A DNA stretch of 16,149 bases from JAGDXZ01 sp049965975. GTDB taxonomy: Archaea; Micrarchaeota; Micrarchaeia; Micrarchaeales; CABMGC01. The stretch lies in the NCBI GenBank assembly GCA_049965975.1, contig JBMFVN010000012.1, forward strand, positions 1-16,149. The letters are read 5' to 3'. The notes beneath the pieces were generated by a model. It did no database searches, was not told the origin of the DNA, and worked only from the letters and a program-made list of their open reading frames with translations. Shown here piece by piece: positions 7,096-14,151 of the stretch. A program made the position numbers and the translations under genes. The stretch's first letter is position 1. Each line of letters starts with the position of its first letter.

Positions 7096-9273
7096 TTACA
7101 ACGCAAGCTCTTCCTGCTTACCACCGATTATCTCAAAAATCCTTGTGTCTTTCTTTTTGTCTCCTAAAACGGTCAGTTTGTAGTGCTTGCCTTCAAGCGT
7201 ATTCTCTATGCATGCTTTCCCCTGCTCGTCTGTTTCGCCTTCGAATACCTTTTCGCCTACATAGTAGACTTCTATTCTTGCCTTTACAGGGCTGCCATTG
7301 CTGATTAAAGAAATAACAGTAGTTGTCATTGCAGATGCCTTTGTATCGTTGTTTTCGTATTCGCCTTGCCCTGCAGTTTTGCCTGCTTCGCCCAATGAAA
7401 ACTCTGCAGATTTAACGAGCAAAGAGTGCATGGGCTCTTTTGCTTCGTTTTGCAAGCTTAGGCAATTTACAGCGCATACCCTGTGGCCCAGTGATTTTAG
7501 CAGATCAGCTACTGCCTCTTCCTGCTCGCCTATGAACATAAGGTCGTTTGCCGCAATCTTAGCCACATCCGCACTCTGCCTGAAGTAAAGCTTTGTCTGG
7601 CAAAGCCTTCTTATACTTTGGTTTATGTCTGTTATGTTGTGGGTTACAAGCATAAGACCTACTCCCTTCTTCCTGAAGTCCTGTATGCGCTGCCTTAAGT
7701 CTAGAGCAGCGGCGGTGTACTCTTCATTTTGTAAAACGAGCTGTGCCTCTTCAAGGCAGACAAGGAGCCTGAGCTTGTCGCTGCCATAAACGTCTAGAGA
7801 GTCTGTTAAGCTGTATACCTGGTTAAGCAGCAAGGCATAGTAGAACTGTTTCATGTTGTTGCTTACCGCAGAAAGGTCAAAAACAACTCCCTCGCTCAGC
7901 AGCTCGTGCATGTCTATTCCAGAAGCATAGGCAAACTCAGGCCTCATAAGCATCAGCCTGAGATTTTGGAGAGCAGCCCTTATGTTTTCGCCATGCTTTG
8001 TGTACTCAACTCCTACGTTGTTTTTCTTTGCGTGCGCTTCTATAATTTCCTTTTCTATCTCATCATAGACCTGTGTCGGGTCAGGACTCCTTGTTTGCAT
8101 ATAAACCTTTTTGAAGGCTGCAAGCAGGACCTTTTCAAGCGACCTGGTATATGGTCCCGCATTCGAGGCTATTGCCAAAAGCGTGGCCAAGTTCTCGTAG
8201 AAAAGTTCTATGTTTATTCCAGTGTCGCATTTGAAGAAATTTATTTTGGTCGGAGACAAGTAAAGAGATACCACCTTGAGCCCGTGCTTCCGTGCAAAGG
8301 CGTTCCATTCCTGCGTCGGCGATATTATTGCTAAGGGCGTGCCTGACCCGAGCGCCTGTTCAGCAATGTTCATTGCAGCGTAAGTCTTGCCCGTGCCTGG
8401 TAAACCTGTAATGATTACTCCTAAATTCAGGGTGTCTTCTCTTACTCTGAGCTCCGCTCCTTCTTTCACTCCTTGATCGAGAATCCTGCCAAGCAGTATG
8501 CCTTTTTCAGCCGTTCCGCTGACTGATTGCTGAGTAACAAGGTGAACGCGGCTTATTGAATTGGCAAAAAATACAAGTTTTGAAGCTGCTGAAATATCAA
8601 CTGGCATGGAGCCGTGCCTTTTTGCCTTTTCGAGAAGCTCGCCGTAAGAGTCTGCCTGCGTGTTCCATTTTTCAAGCACGAAGATCTTTGCCCTTGTGTA
8701 ATCTTCAACTTTGTCTGAATCTGGCCCGAAAATAGCTACATTTACTTCATATGCTATTCCGTTTGCTAGCATTGCCGAATTAAGCGAGTTGAGCATAGCT
8801 ATTAGCATGGCTCTGGTATCGGAATCGAAGTAAAGCTCGGACTGCCTTGATGTTGACTCTATTTTGTAGTTCTGGCTCCTTGTTTGCCTTACTTCTTTCT
8901 TGCTTATTTCGTACTCTACTTTTCTTTTTATCTTTCTCACCCTGCTCTCGCTGCTTGGGGTAAAAATTACAATTATGCCTGCTTTTGTGCCGTTGAGCAC
9001 TTCGTATATATCTGCAATGCCAAAAGAATTGGGAAAGACGGAAAGGCATTCGTAGCGTTTTGCTTCAAGGTCAAGCTGCGAAGCATCAAGCTTCATCCCT
9101 GCTATTGCGTTGCACAAAAATTCCGGGCTTGTGCCCTGCTCTGTTAGCAGGTATGTTGATCCATTTTCAAGGTTGTGATATATTGCAAATCCGCTGCCGA
9201 GCATGGCCTCTATGAAAAGCTTCGTGTCAGGCCTTTCAGGCAGAGAAATTATCTTGTAAGCGTTCGCATTCAT
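7096..9273 (-). CDS. HerA/CedB-like FtsK-superfamily ATPase with C-terminal beta-sandwich domain
   Basis: The 725-residue ATPase is the last gene of the nine-gene operon. Residues 1-280 form a large N-terminal region with no membrane helix and a basic stretch (about 110-130). The P-loop is GLPGTGKT (290-297), followed by IISPTQEW, the HerA-type strand after helix 1. Walker B is LLVCLEEAQ (503-511). An Arg-finger-like FRKKGVG and the sensor LVTHN follow (533-545). Such motors form hexamers that pump DNA; CedB is the importer motor of Sulfolobales, and VirD4 or VirB4 do this in conjugation. After about residue 650 comes a separate module of about 70 residues (NGSPVKARIEVYYVG ... TDEQGKACIE) that resembles carboxypeptidase-regulatory or transthyretin-like beta-sandwiches, which is unusual on a cytoplasmic motor. 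ATG start, 8 bp after the preceding stop. Confidence 0.85.
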   Translation of the reverse strand: MNANAYKIISLPERPDTKLFIEAMLGSGFAIYHNLENGSTYLLTEQGTSPEFLCNAIAGMKLDASQLDLEAKRYECLSVFPNSFGIADIYEVLNGTKAGIIVIFTPSSESRVRKIKRKVEYEISKKEVRQTRSQNYKIESTSRQSELYFDSDTRAMLIAMLNSLNSAMLANGIAYEVNVAIFGPDSDKVEDYTRAKIFVLEKWNTQADSYGELLEKAKRHGSMPVDISAASKLVFFANSISRVHLVTQQSVSGTAEKGILLGRILDQGVKEGAELRVREDTLNLGVIITGLPGTGKTYAAMNIAEQALGSGTPLAIISPTQEWNAFARKHGLKVVSLYLSPTKINFFKCDTGINIELFYENLATLLAIASNAGPYTRSLEKVLLAAFKKVYMQTRSPDPTQVYDEIEKEIIEAHAKKNNVGVEYTKHGENIRAALQNLRLMLMRPEFAYASGIDMHELLSEGVVFDLSAVSNNMKQFYYALLLNQVYSLTDSLDVYGSDKLRLLVCLEEAQLVLQNEEYTAAALDLRQRIQDFRKKGVGLMLVTHNITDINQSIRRLCQTKLYFRQSADVAKIAANDLMFIGEQEEAVADLLKSLGHRVCAVNCLSLQNEAKEPMHSLLVKSAEFSLGEAGKTAGQGEYENNDTKASAMTTTVISLISNGSPVKARIEVYYVGEKVFEGETDEQGKACIENTLEGKHYKLTVLGDKKKDTRIFEIIGGKQEELAL

Positions 9274-9281
9274 TCAATTGC

Positions 9282-9569
9282 CTAATAGAACAAATAGAGC
9301 AGCAGGAGAATTAGTGTATTTGCGGTAGCAGCCAGCACTGAAACAGCAACAGCAGATTTGCTTATTTCTTGCTTCTTCCTGATTGCAAGGAAAATTAGTA
9401 CTGCGATTACGGTCGCACATACGATGGCGAGCAGCGCGCTAGCCTCAGAGAAAGCAGCAAAAGCTAGCAGAAGCGAGCAGGCAAAGGCAAGGAAAGCTAT
9501 GCCTGTGCAAATGCTTGCCAGAAATTGCACAGAGTCGTCAAGCTTGTAAAGATAGCTCAATTCGCCCAA
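9282..9569 (-). CDS. Small three-TM membrane protein of the transfer-like operon
   Basis: This is a 95-residue, highly hydrophobic protein with three predicted helices (about residues 16-38, 43-62 and 71-94) and a short basic loop (RKKQEISK) between the second and third. The start is a TTG at 9567-9569 preceded by GGTGG with a spacing of 4; no ATG is available early in the frame. It overlaps the end of the preceding gene by 13 bp, so translation is probably coupled. The family is unknown. In Ced systems small two- or three-TM proteins accompany the channel, so it may be a channel subunit (inference). Confidence 0.65.
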   Translation of the reverse strand: MGELSYLYKLDDSVQFLASICTGIAFLAFACSLLLAFAAFSEASALLAIVCATVIAVLIFLAIRKKQEISKSAVAVSVLAATANTLILLLLYLFY

Positions 9570-9751
9570 ATTACCACCATCAAATATGCAAGTATCAAAA
9601 CGGCTAGCACTGCAAGTAGCACAGCAACATGCTCTGGCCTTGCCTGCTCTGCCAAGGCGTATTTTGCGCTTGCTACTGCAAAGCTGAAGCTGACAAGAAG
9701 CAGAGCGGACAAGAACAAAAGCCTAAGCAAAAGCACGAGCTCGCTAAGCAT
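9557..9751 (-). CDS. Small two-TM membrane protein of the transfer-like operon
   Basis: From the ATG at 9749-9751 this is a 64-residue protein with two membrane helices (about 3-26 and 41-62) joined by a short charged loop (KYALAEQARPEH). The ATG at 9760 and a TTG at 9787 are alternative starts. I chose 9751 because it gives only an 8-bp overlap with the preceding gene and leaves a GGATG 6 bp upstream. A signal-like first helix, charged loop and second helix resemble the two-helix plan of VirB2/CedA1-type subunits. No sequence signature proves it, and it could equally be a VirB3-like or accessory subunit. Confidence 0.55.
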   Translation of the reverse strand: MLSELVLLLRLLFLSALLLVSFSFAVASAKYALAEQARPEHVAVLLAVLAVLILAYLMVVIWAN

Positions 9752-10190
9752 TGAAAACATCCAGTTTGTATGCAATTGCGTAAGCAAGCAGAAACTGAGA
9801 ATTGCGAGAAAGCAAGCATTTCAGCATCTCGTCCTTTGACCAGGCATAAGCTATTATGCGGTCGCATTTGTGCACGCTAAGAAGCTTGTTTGCCATATAT
9901 GCATTAGAAACGTCTATCATGCCGAGCTTTTCAAGCGCAAGCCTTCTTGCTTGTTTTCTTTTAGGCATTATGCCGTTTACAATAAGCAGGTCAGTGGCTG
10001 CCTGTTCAAAGGCAGCATCCCTGGTGATTTCTGCCTTTTGTGCGTCTTTGCCGCTTGAAAGGTCATTTGCTGAATCAGTAAGTATCGTGATTTTCTGGGT
10101 GTCAAACTTTAGCCCTTTCAAAATGAGCAATGCTGCCATGCCAAGAGCAACAGGGATAAATTGGTATGCAAGCTCAGCAATCGGGTTCAT
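9744..10190 (-). CDS. Single-TM protein of the transfer-like operon, unknown
   Basis: The 148-residue protein has one membrane helix near the N-terminus (about residues 7-26), then a soluble, mostly helical part. The region MPKRKQARRLALEKLG is basic and could contact DNA or membrane. The remainder (about 95-148) looks helical, with aromatic residues. I know of no family. The ATG overlaps the stop of the preceding gene in an ATGA, a strong sign of coupled translation. Single-pass proteins with a soluble domain occur in transfer machines (VirB8/VirB10 types). The soluble domain here should be cytoplasmic if the positive-inside rule holds, which does not fit VirB8. Confidence 0.7.
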   Translation of the reverse strand: MNPIAELAYQFIPVALGMAALLILKGLKFDTQKITILTDSANDLSSGKDAQKAEITRDAAFEQAATDLLIVNGIMPKRKQARRLALEKLGMIDVSNAYMANKLLSVHKCDRIIAYAWSKDEMLKCLLSRNSQFLLAYAIAYKLDVFNA

Positions 10191-10870
10191 AGGCTTACCA
10201 GTTCGAATGAGTCTGAGTTTTTGTAGACTGCCTTGTAGCCTAGCTTCGGCAGCTGTGCAATTGCGCTTTTCAGGTCGAGCTCGCTCAGCTTTGTTCTGCT
10301 TGCAAGCTCCTTTATGCTCGTCGTTCCTGCAGAGCTTGCCACAACAAGCTGCAATGTGATCTGCTCGAGTTTGGCCTTTGTTTCTGCAGCTGTTTGTTTA
10401 AGAGCCGTGTTTTCTTTGAGTAGTTCCTTTATGCGCTTTGCAAGCAAAAAATCAACATCGGTTTGCATTTTTGCATCGTGCCTGTTGTTCGGAGCGCTTG
10501 CCAAAATGCCTGATATTTGCTGCCTTGCGAGAATGGCTATAATGTAGGGAAAAATGCTTTCGATTTCTACTTCGCAGTCTTTGACTATTAGCAGCAAGTT
10601 CATCAGCCTGAGGAGCGCCTCTTGCATGTAAAACAGCGGAGTTTGCCTTGAGAAGATGACAAGCTCTGCCCTGTCTTTTGCTATTTCAAAGGTATAGAAG
10701 TGGTCGCTCTGTTGGTCTATTACGTATTTGAGCGATGTGCCCCTGCTTGCAAGCAGCATGCCTGGATAGTTCCTTAGCTTATGCTCTATGCTTTCAAGGC
10801 TGGAAAGAAGCCTGAGCTTCACGCTTATCCTGCTCGTTAGGTAGCCGCTTTTGCTGTCAGAAAGTTTCAT
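10187..10870 (-). CDS. Coiled-coil and winged-helix protein of the transfer-like operon
   Basis: The 227-residue soluble protein has three parts. Residues 1-125 are an alpha/beta domain of unknown type (SLKYVIDQQSDHFYTFEIAKDRAELVIFS is strand-rich). Residues about 140-176 form a coiled coil (FLLAKRIKELLKENTALKQ). Residues about 182-227 fit a winged helix (TTSIKELASRTKLSELDLKSAIAQLP, then a wing ending in FELVSL). Winged helices bind DNA or mediate protein contacts. Inside a DNA-transfer operon this could be a DNA-substrate adaptor, a regulator of the operon or a structural partner of the ATPase. It overlaps both neighbours by 4 bp (ATGA). The family is not recognised. Confidence 0.75.
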   Translation of the reverse strand: MKLSDSKSGYLTSRISVKLRLLSSLESIEHKLRNYPGMLLASRGTSLKYVIDQQSDHFYTFEIAKDRAELVIFSRQTPLFYMQEALLRLMNLLLIVKDCEVEIESIFPYIIAILARQQISGILASAPNNRHDAKMQTDVDFLLAKRIKELLKENTALKQTAAETKAKLEQITLQLVVASSAGTTSIKELASRTKLSELDLKSAIAQLPKLGYKAVYKNSDSFELVSL

Positions 10871-11934
10871 AAATGCGCCTCAGCTTTTGCAAACGCGTCA
10901 GCTATGTCTTTGTCGTTTATACCAAGCCGCCTTGCGGCAAGCAGTATCTTGCTTTTTTCTATCCCAAGCCCTATTAGCCCTTGGACCATTTCCTCCAGCG
11001 TCACAGACTTTGTGCTCTGTGCCCTGTTTATTAGCTCTGTCGACTTTTCGCCGCAAGTGCTGAGCAAGACTTCTTCGAATTTGTTGATGCCTATTTCTAT
11101 GTGCATTTTACCACCAAGCATGACCTTTGCAGTGCTCCTTTCTTCTACACCCTGCACCTTTGCAATCTCGAATGCCCGCAGCCTCTTGTCCTTGTATACC
11201 TGCAGCGCGAGCGTGGACCCTTGGCTAAGATTCTGTATAGCTTGTATCTGCTCGTTTGTCAATGAGTAATTCCTTGCAAGCTTGTCTATGCTCTGCTTGT
11301 TCTGCAGCCTGAACACGAATATGCTTGCAACGTTGTCAAGCAAAGGCATTGCCAAATCCTCAAGGAGCTGTGACGCCATTACCAGGCCAACGCCGTATTT
11401 GCGGCCTTCCCTGAGAAGTGTGGTGAAGCTAGGCTTTGGTCCTAGAAGCTTCCAGGCTTCGTCGAGGAATATGAACCTGCTTGGTTCCTTTTTTACCCCG
11501 CTACGTCTCATCTCCTCTATAATCTGTTCCATCACCCTGCTCGCTGCTTCTATTTTCTCGTGTTCGCTTTCATTTGCAAGGCCGTAATATGACGAGTTAG
11601 CTGGAACGCCAGCGGAGAAATAATCTGCGTATTCGCCAGTGAAGTCGATGCAGGTTATCCCAATCTGCATTATTGTGCCAAGCCTTTTCATGAGGCTTTT
11701 TAGCAAGTATGTTTTGCCACTGCCTGTGGTTCCGCAAACAAATATGTGCGGGTTGAGCAGCTGGCCAAAATCTATGAACACAGGCATGTCGCCCTTTTTG
11801 GTGTTGCCTATGTATGCGCCGTTTTTGGCAGCAAGGATTAACTGCTCAATTTCAGGATTGTAGCTTAGCTCAGAATAGAATGCGCCAGAGATGGCATTTG
11901 CCGAATACGCATATTCCGCCTCTTCAAGGTTCAT
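10867..11934 (-). CDS. VirB4/HerA-type ATPase, motor domain only
   Basis: The 355-residue protein is essentially a stand-alone VirB4 C-terminal motor. Walker A is GTTGSGKT (68-75) after NPHIFVCG, followed by TCIDFTGEYADYF. Walker B is RFIFLDEAWKLLG (153-165), followed by an Arg-finger-like LREGRKYGVGLVMASQ (174-189). The segment DNVASIFVFRLQN and the following helices are typical of the family. Residues about 300-355 form a helical tail that may be a UBA-like bundle. There is no membrane helix and no large N-terminal domain, which full-length VirB4 (about 800 residues) would have. The gene upstream encodes what looks like that missing N-terminal part. Start and stop overlap neighbours by 4 bp (ATGA) on both sides. 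Role: DNA or subunit translocation motor at a membrane channel (inferred). Confidence 0.88.
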   Translation of the reverse strand: MNLEEAEYAYSANAISGAFYSELSYNPEIEQLILAAKNGAYIGNTKKGDMPVFIDFGQLLNPHIFVCGTTGSGKTYLLKSLMKRLGTIMQIGITCIDFTGEYADYFSAGVPANSSYYGLANESEHEKIEAASRVMEQIIEEMRRSGVKKEPSRFIFLDEAWKLLGPKPSFTTLLREGRKYGVGLVMASQLLEDLAMPLLDNVASIFVFRLQNKQSIDKLARNYSLTNEQIQAIQNLSQGSTLALQVYKDKRLRAFEIAKVQGVEERSTAKVMLGGKMHIEIGINKFEEVLLSTCGEKSTELINRAQSTKSVTLEEMVQGLIGLGIEKSKILLAARRLGINDKDIADAFAKAEAHL

Positions 11935-12629
11935 TCAACCGCCAACAAAAGGTCTTCGCCTTTAAGCACAGTGTACGAAAAGCCAGCCTCGCTTGAAAAG
12001 CTGCTTGCTATTGTTTCTATGTTTGTGCAGGCTTCCTTTGCAGCAATATAAGGCGATGAATTCTCTGCAAAAGTTTTCAGCAGTATTTTCGCGCTTAAAG
12101 GCTTTGACCCGCTTATTTTAGCTATTTCGCTTTCTATCATGTCTAGCTGCTGCCTAAGCTCGTTGAGCCTGTTGTAGTTTTTCCTGTTGCATTTTTCTAT
12201 CTCTATTTCCTTGAGCCTCTTCCTAAGCTCTAGTCCTTCAGTAAATTTCTTTGAATCTAGCTGCCTTATGCTTACCACATAGTCGAAATCGAATGAAAGC
12301 CTGTTCAATATGCTCGCTATGGTGCTTTGATCTATCTGCTTTTCTGCCCTTAGCTCGGCAGCAGCTATTGCAACATACGCATTCTCTTTTCTTTTGATTA
12401 CTGCTTTTGCATCTACACTCAAGGTCAGCCCGCTTACCGTTTTTGAAAGCTTGCCGCTTAGCAACGCAAGCATCTGGGCGTTAAGGAACTTGCTCGCGCC
12501 AAAATACAAGCTGCTTAATAAGAGGAAAAACGATACAAGCAACAGCAGTGCGTAATTCCTTGAAAATATCGTAACTGCAAATACAAGCAAGGCAAGGGCA
12601 TAGAATGCATAAGCCATTAATTTCTGCAT
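11931..12629 (-). CDS. Membrane-anchored VirB3/VirB4 N-terminal-like protein
   Basis: The 232-residue protein has two membrane helices near the N-terminus (about residues 5-21 and 26-46), then a soluble cytoplasmic domain. The soluble part has a strand with aromatic/acidic DFDYVVSI, a long charged coiled coil (about 130-172) and a C-terminal region with PLSAKILLKTFAEN. That order (strand, charged helical pair, strand, helix, strand) matches the N-terminal domain of archaeal VirB4/TraC ATPases, and the two helices match VirB3, which is fused to VirB4 in some systems. With the next gene (4-bp ATGA overlap) it would reconstitute one VirB3-VirB4 protein. No P-loop is present here. The fold similarity is from pattern memory, not from a structure search. 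Confidence 0.75.
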   Translation of the reverse strand: MQKLMAYAFYALALLVFAVTIFSRNYALLLLVSFFLLLSSLYFGASKFLNAQMLALLSGKLSKTVSGLTLSVDAKAVIKRKENAYVAIAAAELRAEKQIDQSTIASILNRLSFDFDYVVSIRQLDSKKFTEGLELRKRLKEIEIEKCNRKNYNRLNELRQQLDMIESEIAKISGSKPLSAKILLKTFAENSSPYIAAKEACTNIETIASSFSSEAGFSYTVLKGEDLLLAVE

Positions 12630-12631
12630 AG

Positions 12632-13618
12632 CTACACCAAGTTTAGCCTGTTTATGAAAGAGGCGTCTGAGCCGAGCAGGCCTGCAAGCTCCTTTATGCT
12701 TATTCCAGTAAGCACCAGGCTGAATATAGGCAATACGAACGAATAGACTATCAGATAAGCAACTTCGGTCAGAAGCATGTTGATCACATTCTCTATTGCG
12801 CTCAGTATCGATTTCACCAAGCCATAAGCTTCAGAGAGCAGGTTCTGATTGCCAGTGCTTGCGCCTATGGCGCTTTGAAGGGTGTTTGATGTGATGCTTA
12901 TCTGCGACAGGCTGCTGGTTGTGGAATTTAAGAAATTGGCAGCTATTGCAGCATTCAATACATATGAAAGAGGCAAGACAACGTACATGCCTATGGCCAA
13001 TGCGATGAGAAAGCCGCCAAGCTTCCTGCTCGGATAGAACGCTCTCAGGATTATGCCCAGCGGCAAAATCAGCGTCAGCGTGCTTGTAGCAGCAAAAGAG
13101 AGCAGCGCAGCTTGCACGTCTGCACTTATTGCAGCAGTGGCCACGAGCTGAGAAATGTATTTTATCTGCGAAAGCACAGGCCCGAGGAACTGGCTGAGTA
13201 TGCCTAGCACGGCATAGAGCGCGTAGAGCGCTATAAGTGTGCTTGTCGATATGTCAAATATCGAAAGATATGCGTGATTCATGAACGTATATGGTGCAGG
13301 TCCTACAAGATAGTTATAGGCAAAGCAAATTGCGGGATTGATAGCAAGCGCGCCTGTGCAGCTTATTGAGGTGTTTTCCATCGTAAGCTGGTTGAGCATG
13401 CTGCTTATTGGTCCTTGTGGCATGAAAAGTGCAAGAAGCCCGCCTACAAGCATTCCGTTTATTATGCCCTGCATTAGCTCTGTCTTGCCAAATTCCTTGA
13501 GCTTTTTGTTATCGGTGGCGAAGCCTATGCCGAGTATTATGCCGCTCAGCGACAGCATTATGCTTATTACTAGCACAGATACGCCATAGCCATAGATGTT
13601 GAATGGCAGTGTGCTCAT
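12632..13618 (-). CDS. VirB6/CedA-like polytopic membrane protein, candidate channel
   Basis: The 328-residue protein has about six membrane helices (near 11-34, 48-67, 121-150, 168-193, 201-229 and 280-306). A large Ser/Thr/Asn-rich loop lies at 230-270, and an outer loop between helices 2 and 3 has two cysteines (C87, C98). Around 190-225 the sequence RAFYPSRKLGGFLIALAIG is a segment I associate with archaeal CedA/VirB6-like channel proteins. The C-terminal helix and VLTGISIKELAGLLG also fit. In Ced systems CedA is the channel and partners the pilin-like CedA1 and the motor CedB. The gene begins 8 bp after the pilin-like gene, and the next begins 2 bp after it, so they share an operon. Homology below family level is inference. 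Confidence 0.75.
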   Translation of the reverse strand: MSTLPFNIYGYGVSVLVISIMLSLSGIILGIGFATDNKKLKEFGKTELMQGIINGMLVGGLLALFMPQGPISSMLNQLTMENTSISCTGALAINPAICFAYNYLVGPAPYTFMNHAYLSIFDISTSTLIALYALYAVLGILSQFLGPVLSQIKYISQLVATAAISADVQAALLSFAATSTLTLILPLGIILRAFYPSRKLGGFLIALAIGMYVVLPLSYVLNAAIAANFLNSTTSSLSQISITSNTLQSAIGASTGNQNLLSEAYGLVKSILSAIENVINMLLTEVAYLIVYSFVLPIFSLVLTGISIKELAGLLGSDASFINRLNLV

Positions 13619-13626
13619 TTAAGCAC

Positions 13627-13995
13627 TTACATGCTGTTCGTAGAGTTCATTAGAAGGTGCGTTGACGCGATTGCAAGCCCGTTGGAAGCCACAGAAAGCA
13701 CTGCAACTATTATCGCACCTACAAGTATGTCGGCAGCAGTCGAGTGCAGGGAAGCCCTCTTGTATGTAGGAAAAAGCTGAGCCAGGGCGAAAAATATGCC
13801 CGAAATTATGAACATCACGGCGCTCAGCAGCGGGCCCACATGTGCAAGCAGGGTCTGCGTAGCAGTAAGCGTGGAGATTATATCAAGGCTTGCTGCCGCC
13901 GCGTATATTTTGCTTGCAAGCAGGGGCACAAATAGGAAGGGCACCCACGGGGCAAGCCTTCCCTTTGTTTCTGCCTTTCTTTTGTCTGTTTTCAT
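13627..13995 (-). CDS. VirB2/TrbC/CedA1-like pilin candidate
   Basis: The 122-residue protein has the classic conjugative-pilin plan. Residues 1-14 are a basic N-terminus, 16-34 a signal peptide ending in an Ala-rich AxA cleavage region, and 49-73 the first membrane helix. Residues 76-85 form a short basic cytoplasmic loop (TYKRASLHS), 88-115 the second helix, and a short tail follows. Mature length would be about 85-88 residues, close to VirB2/TrbC and the archaeal CedA1/TedC pilins. It is the first gene of the operon, as expected for a subunit needed in large amounts. The class III (archaellin-like) signal motif is absent, so a type IV pilin is unlikely. The ATG at 13993-13995 is preceded by AGTAGATG. 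Confidence 0.75.
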   Translation of the reverse strand: MKTDKRKAETKGRLAPWVPFLFVPLLASKIYAAAASLDIISTLTATQTLLAHVGPLLSAVMFIISGIFFALAQLFPTYKRASLHSTAADILVGAIIVAVLSVASNGLAIASTHLLMNSTNSM

Positions 13996-14056
13996 GTTAT
14001 CATCTACTTAAGTATATTTTATTTACTTAGGTATATATTTAAATATTTTAGTATAA
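13996..14056 (-). promoter_or_regulatory. Promoter of the transfer-like operon with three 13-bp repeats
   Basis: The region before the pilin-like gene is very AT-rich. On the minus strand AATATTTAAATATATAC (about 14033-14049) is a strong TATA candidate, giving a leader of roughly 20 nt; a second box (AAATAAAATATAC, about 14013-14025) would give a leaderless message. Three related 13-bp copies lie at 14005-14017 (TACTTAAGTATAT), 14024-14036 (TACTTAGGTATAT) and 14044-14056 (TATTTTAGTATAA, 10 of 13 matching), spaced 19 and 20 bp. The first contains a perfect palindrome, TACTTAAGTA. They overlap the TATA boxes, so they could be operator sites. Confidence 0.5.
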
Positions 14057-14148
14057 AAATTAGCAGAGCAAAGGGATTCGTAAAGCCGTATTCCAGGGCA
14101 GCATAGAAAGAATATTAAGCTTATTTTATCAAAAACTTATGAGGTGAT
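14052..14148 (+). promoter_or_regulatory. Promoter and Shine-Dalgarno site for ribosomal protein L10e
   Basis: On the plus strand TATAAAAAT (14052-14060) is a good TATA box that would start transcription near 14085, with a leader of about 65-70 nt. A weaker AT-rich run at 14112-14130 is an alternative. GAGGTGATG at 14141-14149 is a near-perfect archaeal Shine-Dalgarno sequence, and it fixes the start at the TTG (14152-14154). The ATG inside it (14146) would read only two codons before TGA. Confidence 0.6.
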
Positions 14149-14151
14149 GCT

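Noticed and set aside
9856..10359. Plus-strand open frame of 167 codons over the operon's middle genes
   Set aside because: The opposite strand holds two genes with ATGA overlaps and recognisable features; the plus reading has no domain or start signal.
7096..11934. Archaellum or type IV pilus assembly locus
   Set aside because: The ATPases are of the HerA/VirB4 type and not the GspE/FlaI type, no FlaJ-like platform is present, and the pilin candidate has no class III signal motif.
7096..13995. Integrated conjugative plasmid or virus
   Set aside because: No relaxase, integrase, replication gene or att-like repeat is visible, composition looks like that of the neighbours, and core genes lie on both sides. 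An element with distant ends cannot be fully excluded.
13996..14151. Small RNA or tRNA in the largest spacers (6932-7095 and 13996-14151)
   Set aside because: No tRNA-like cloverleaf or conserved RNA motif was seen; the content is explained by promoters, repeats and the terminator.
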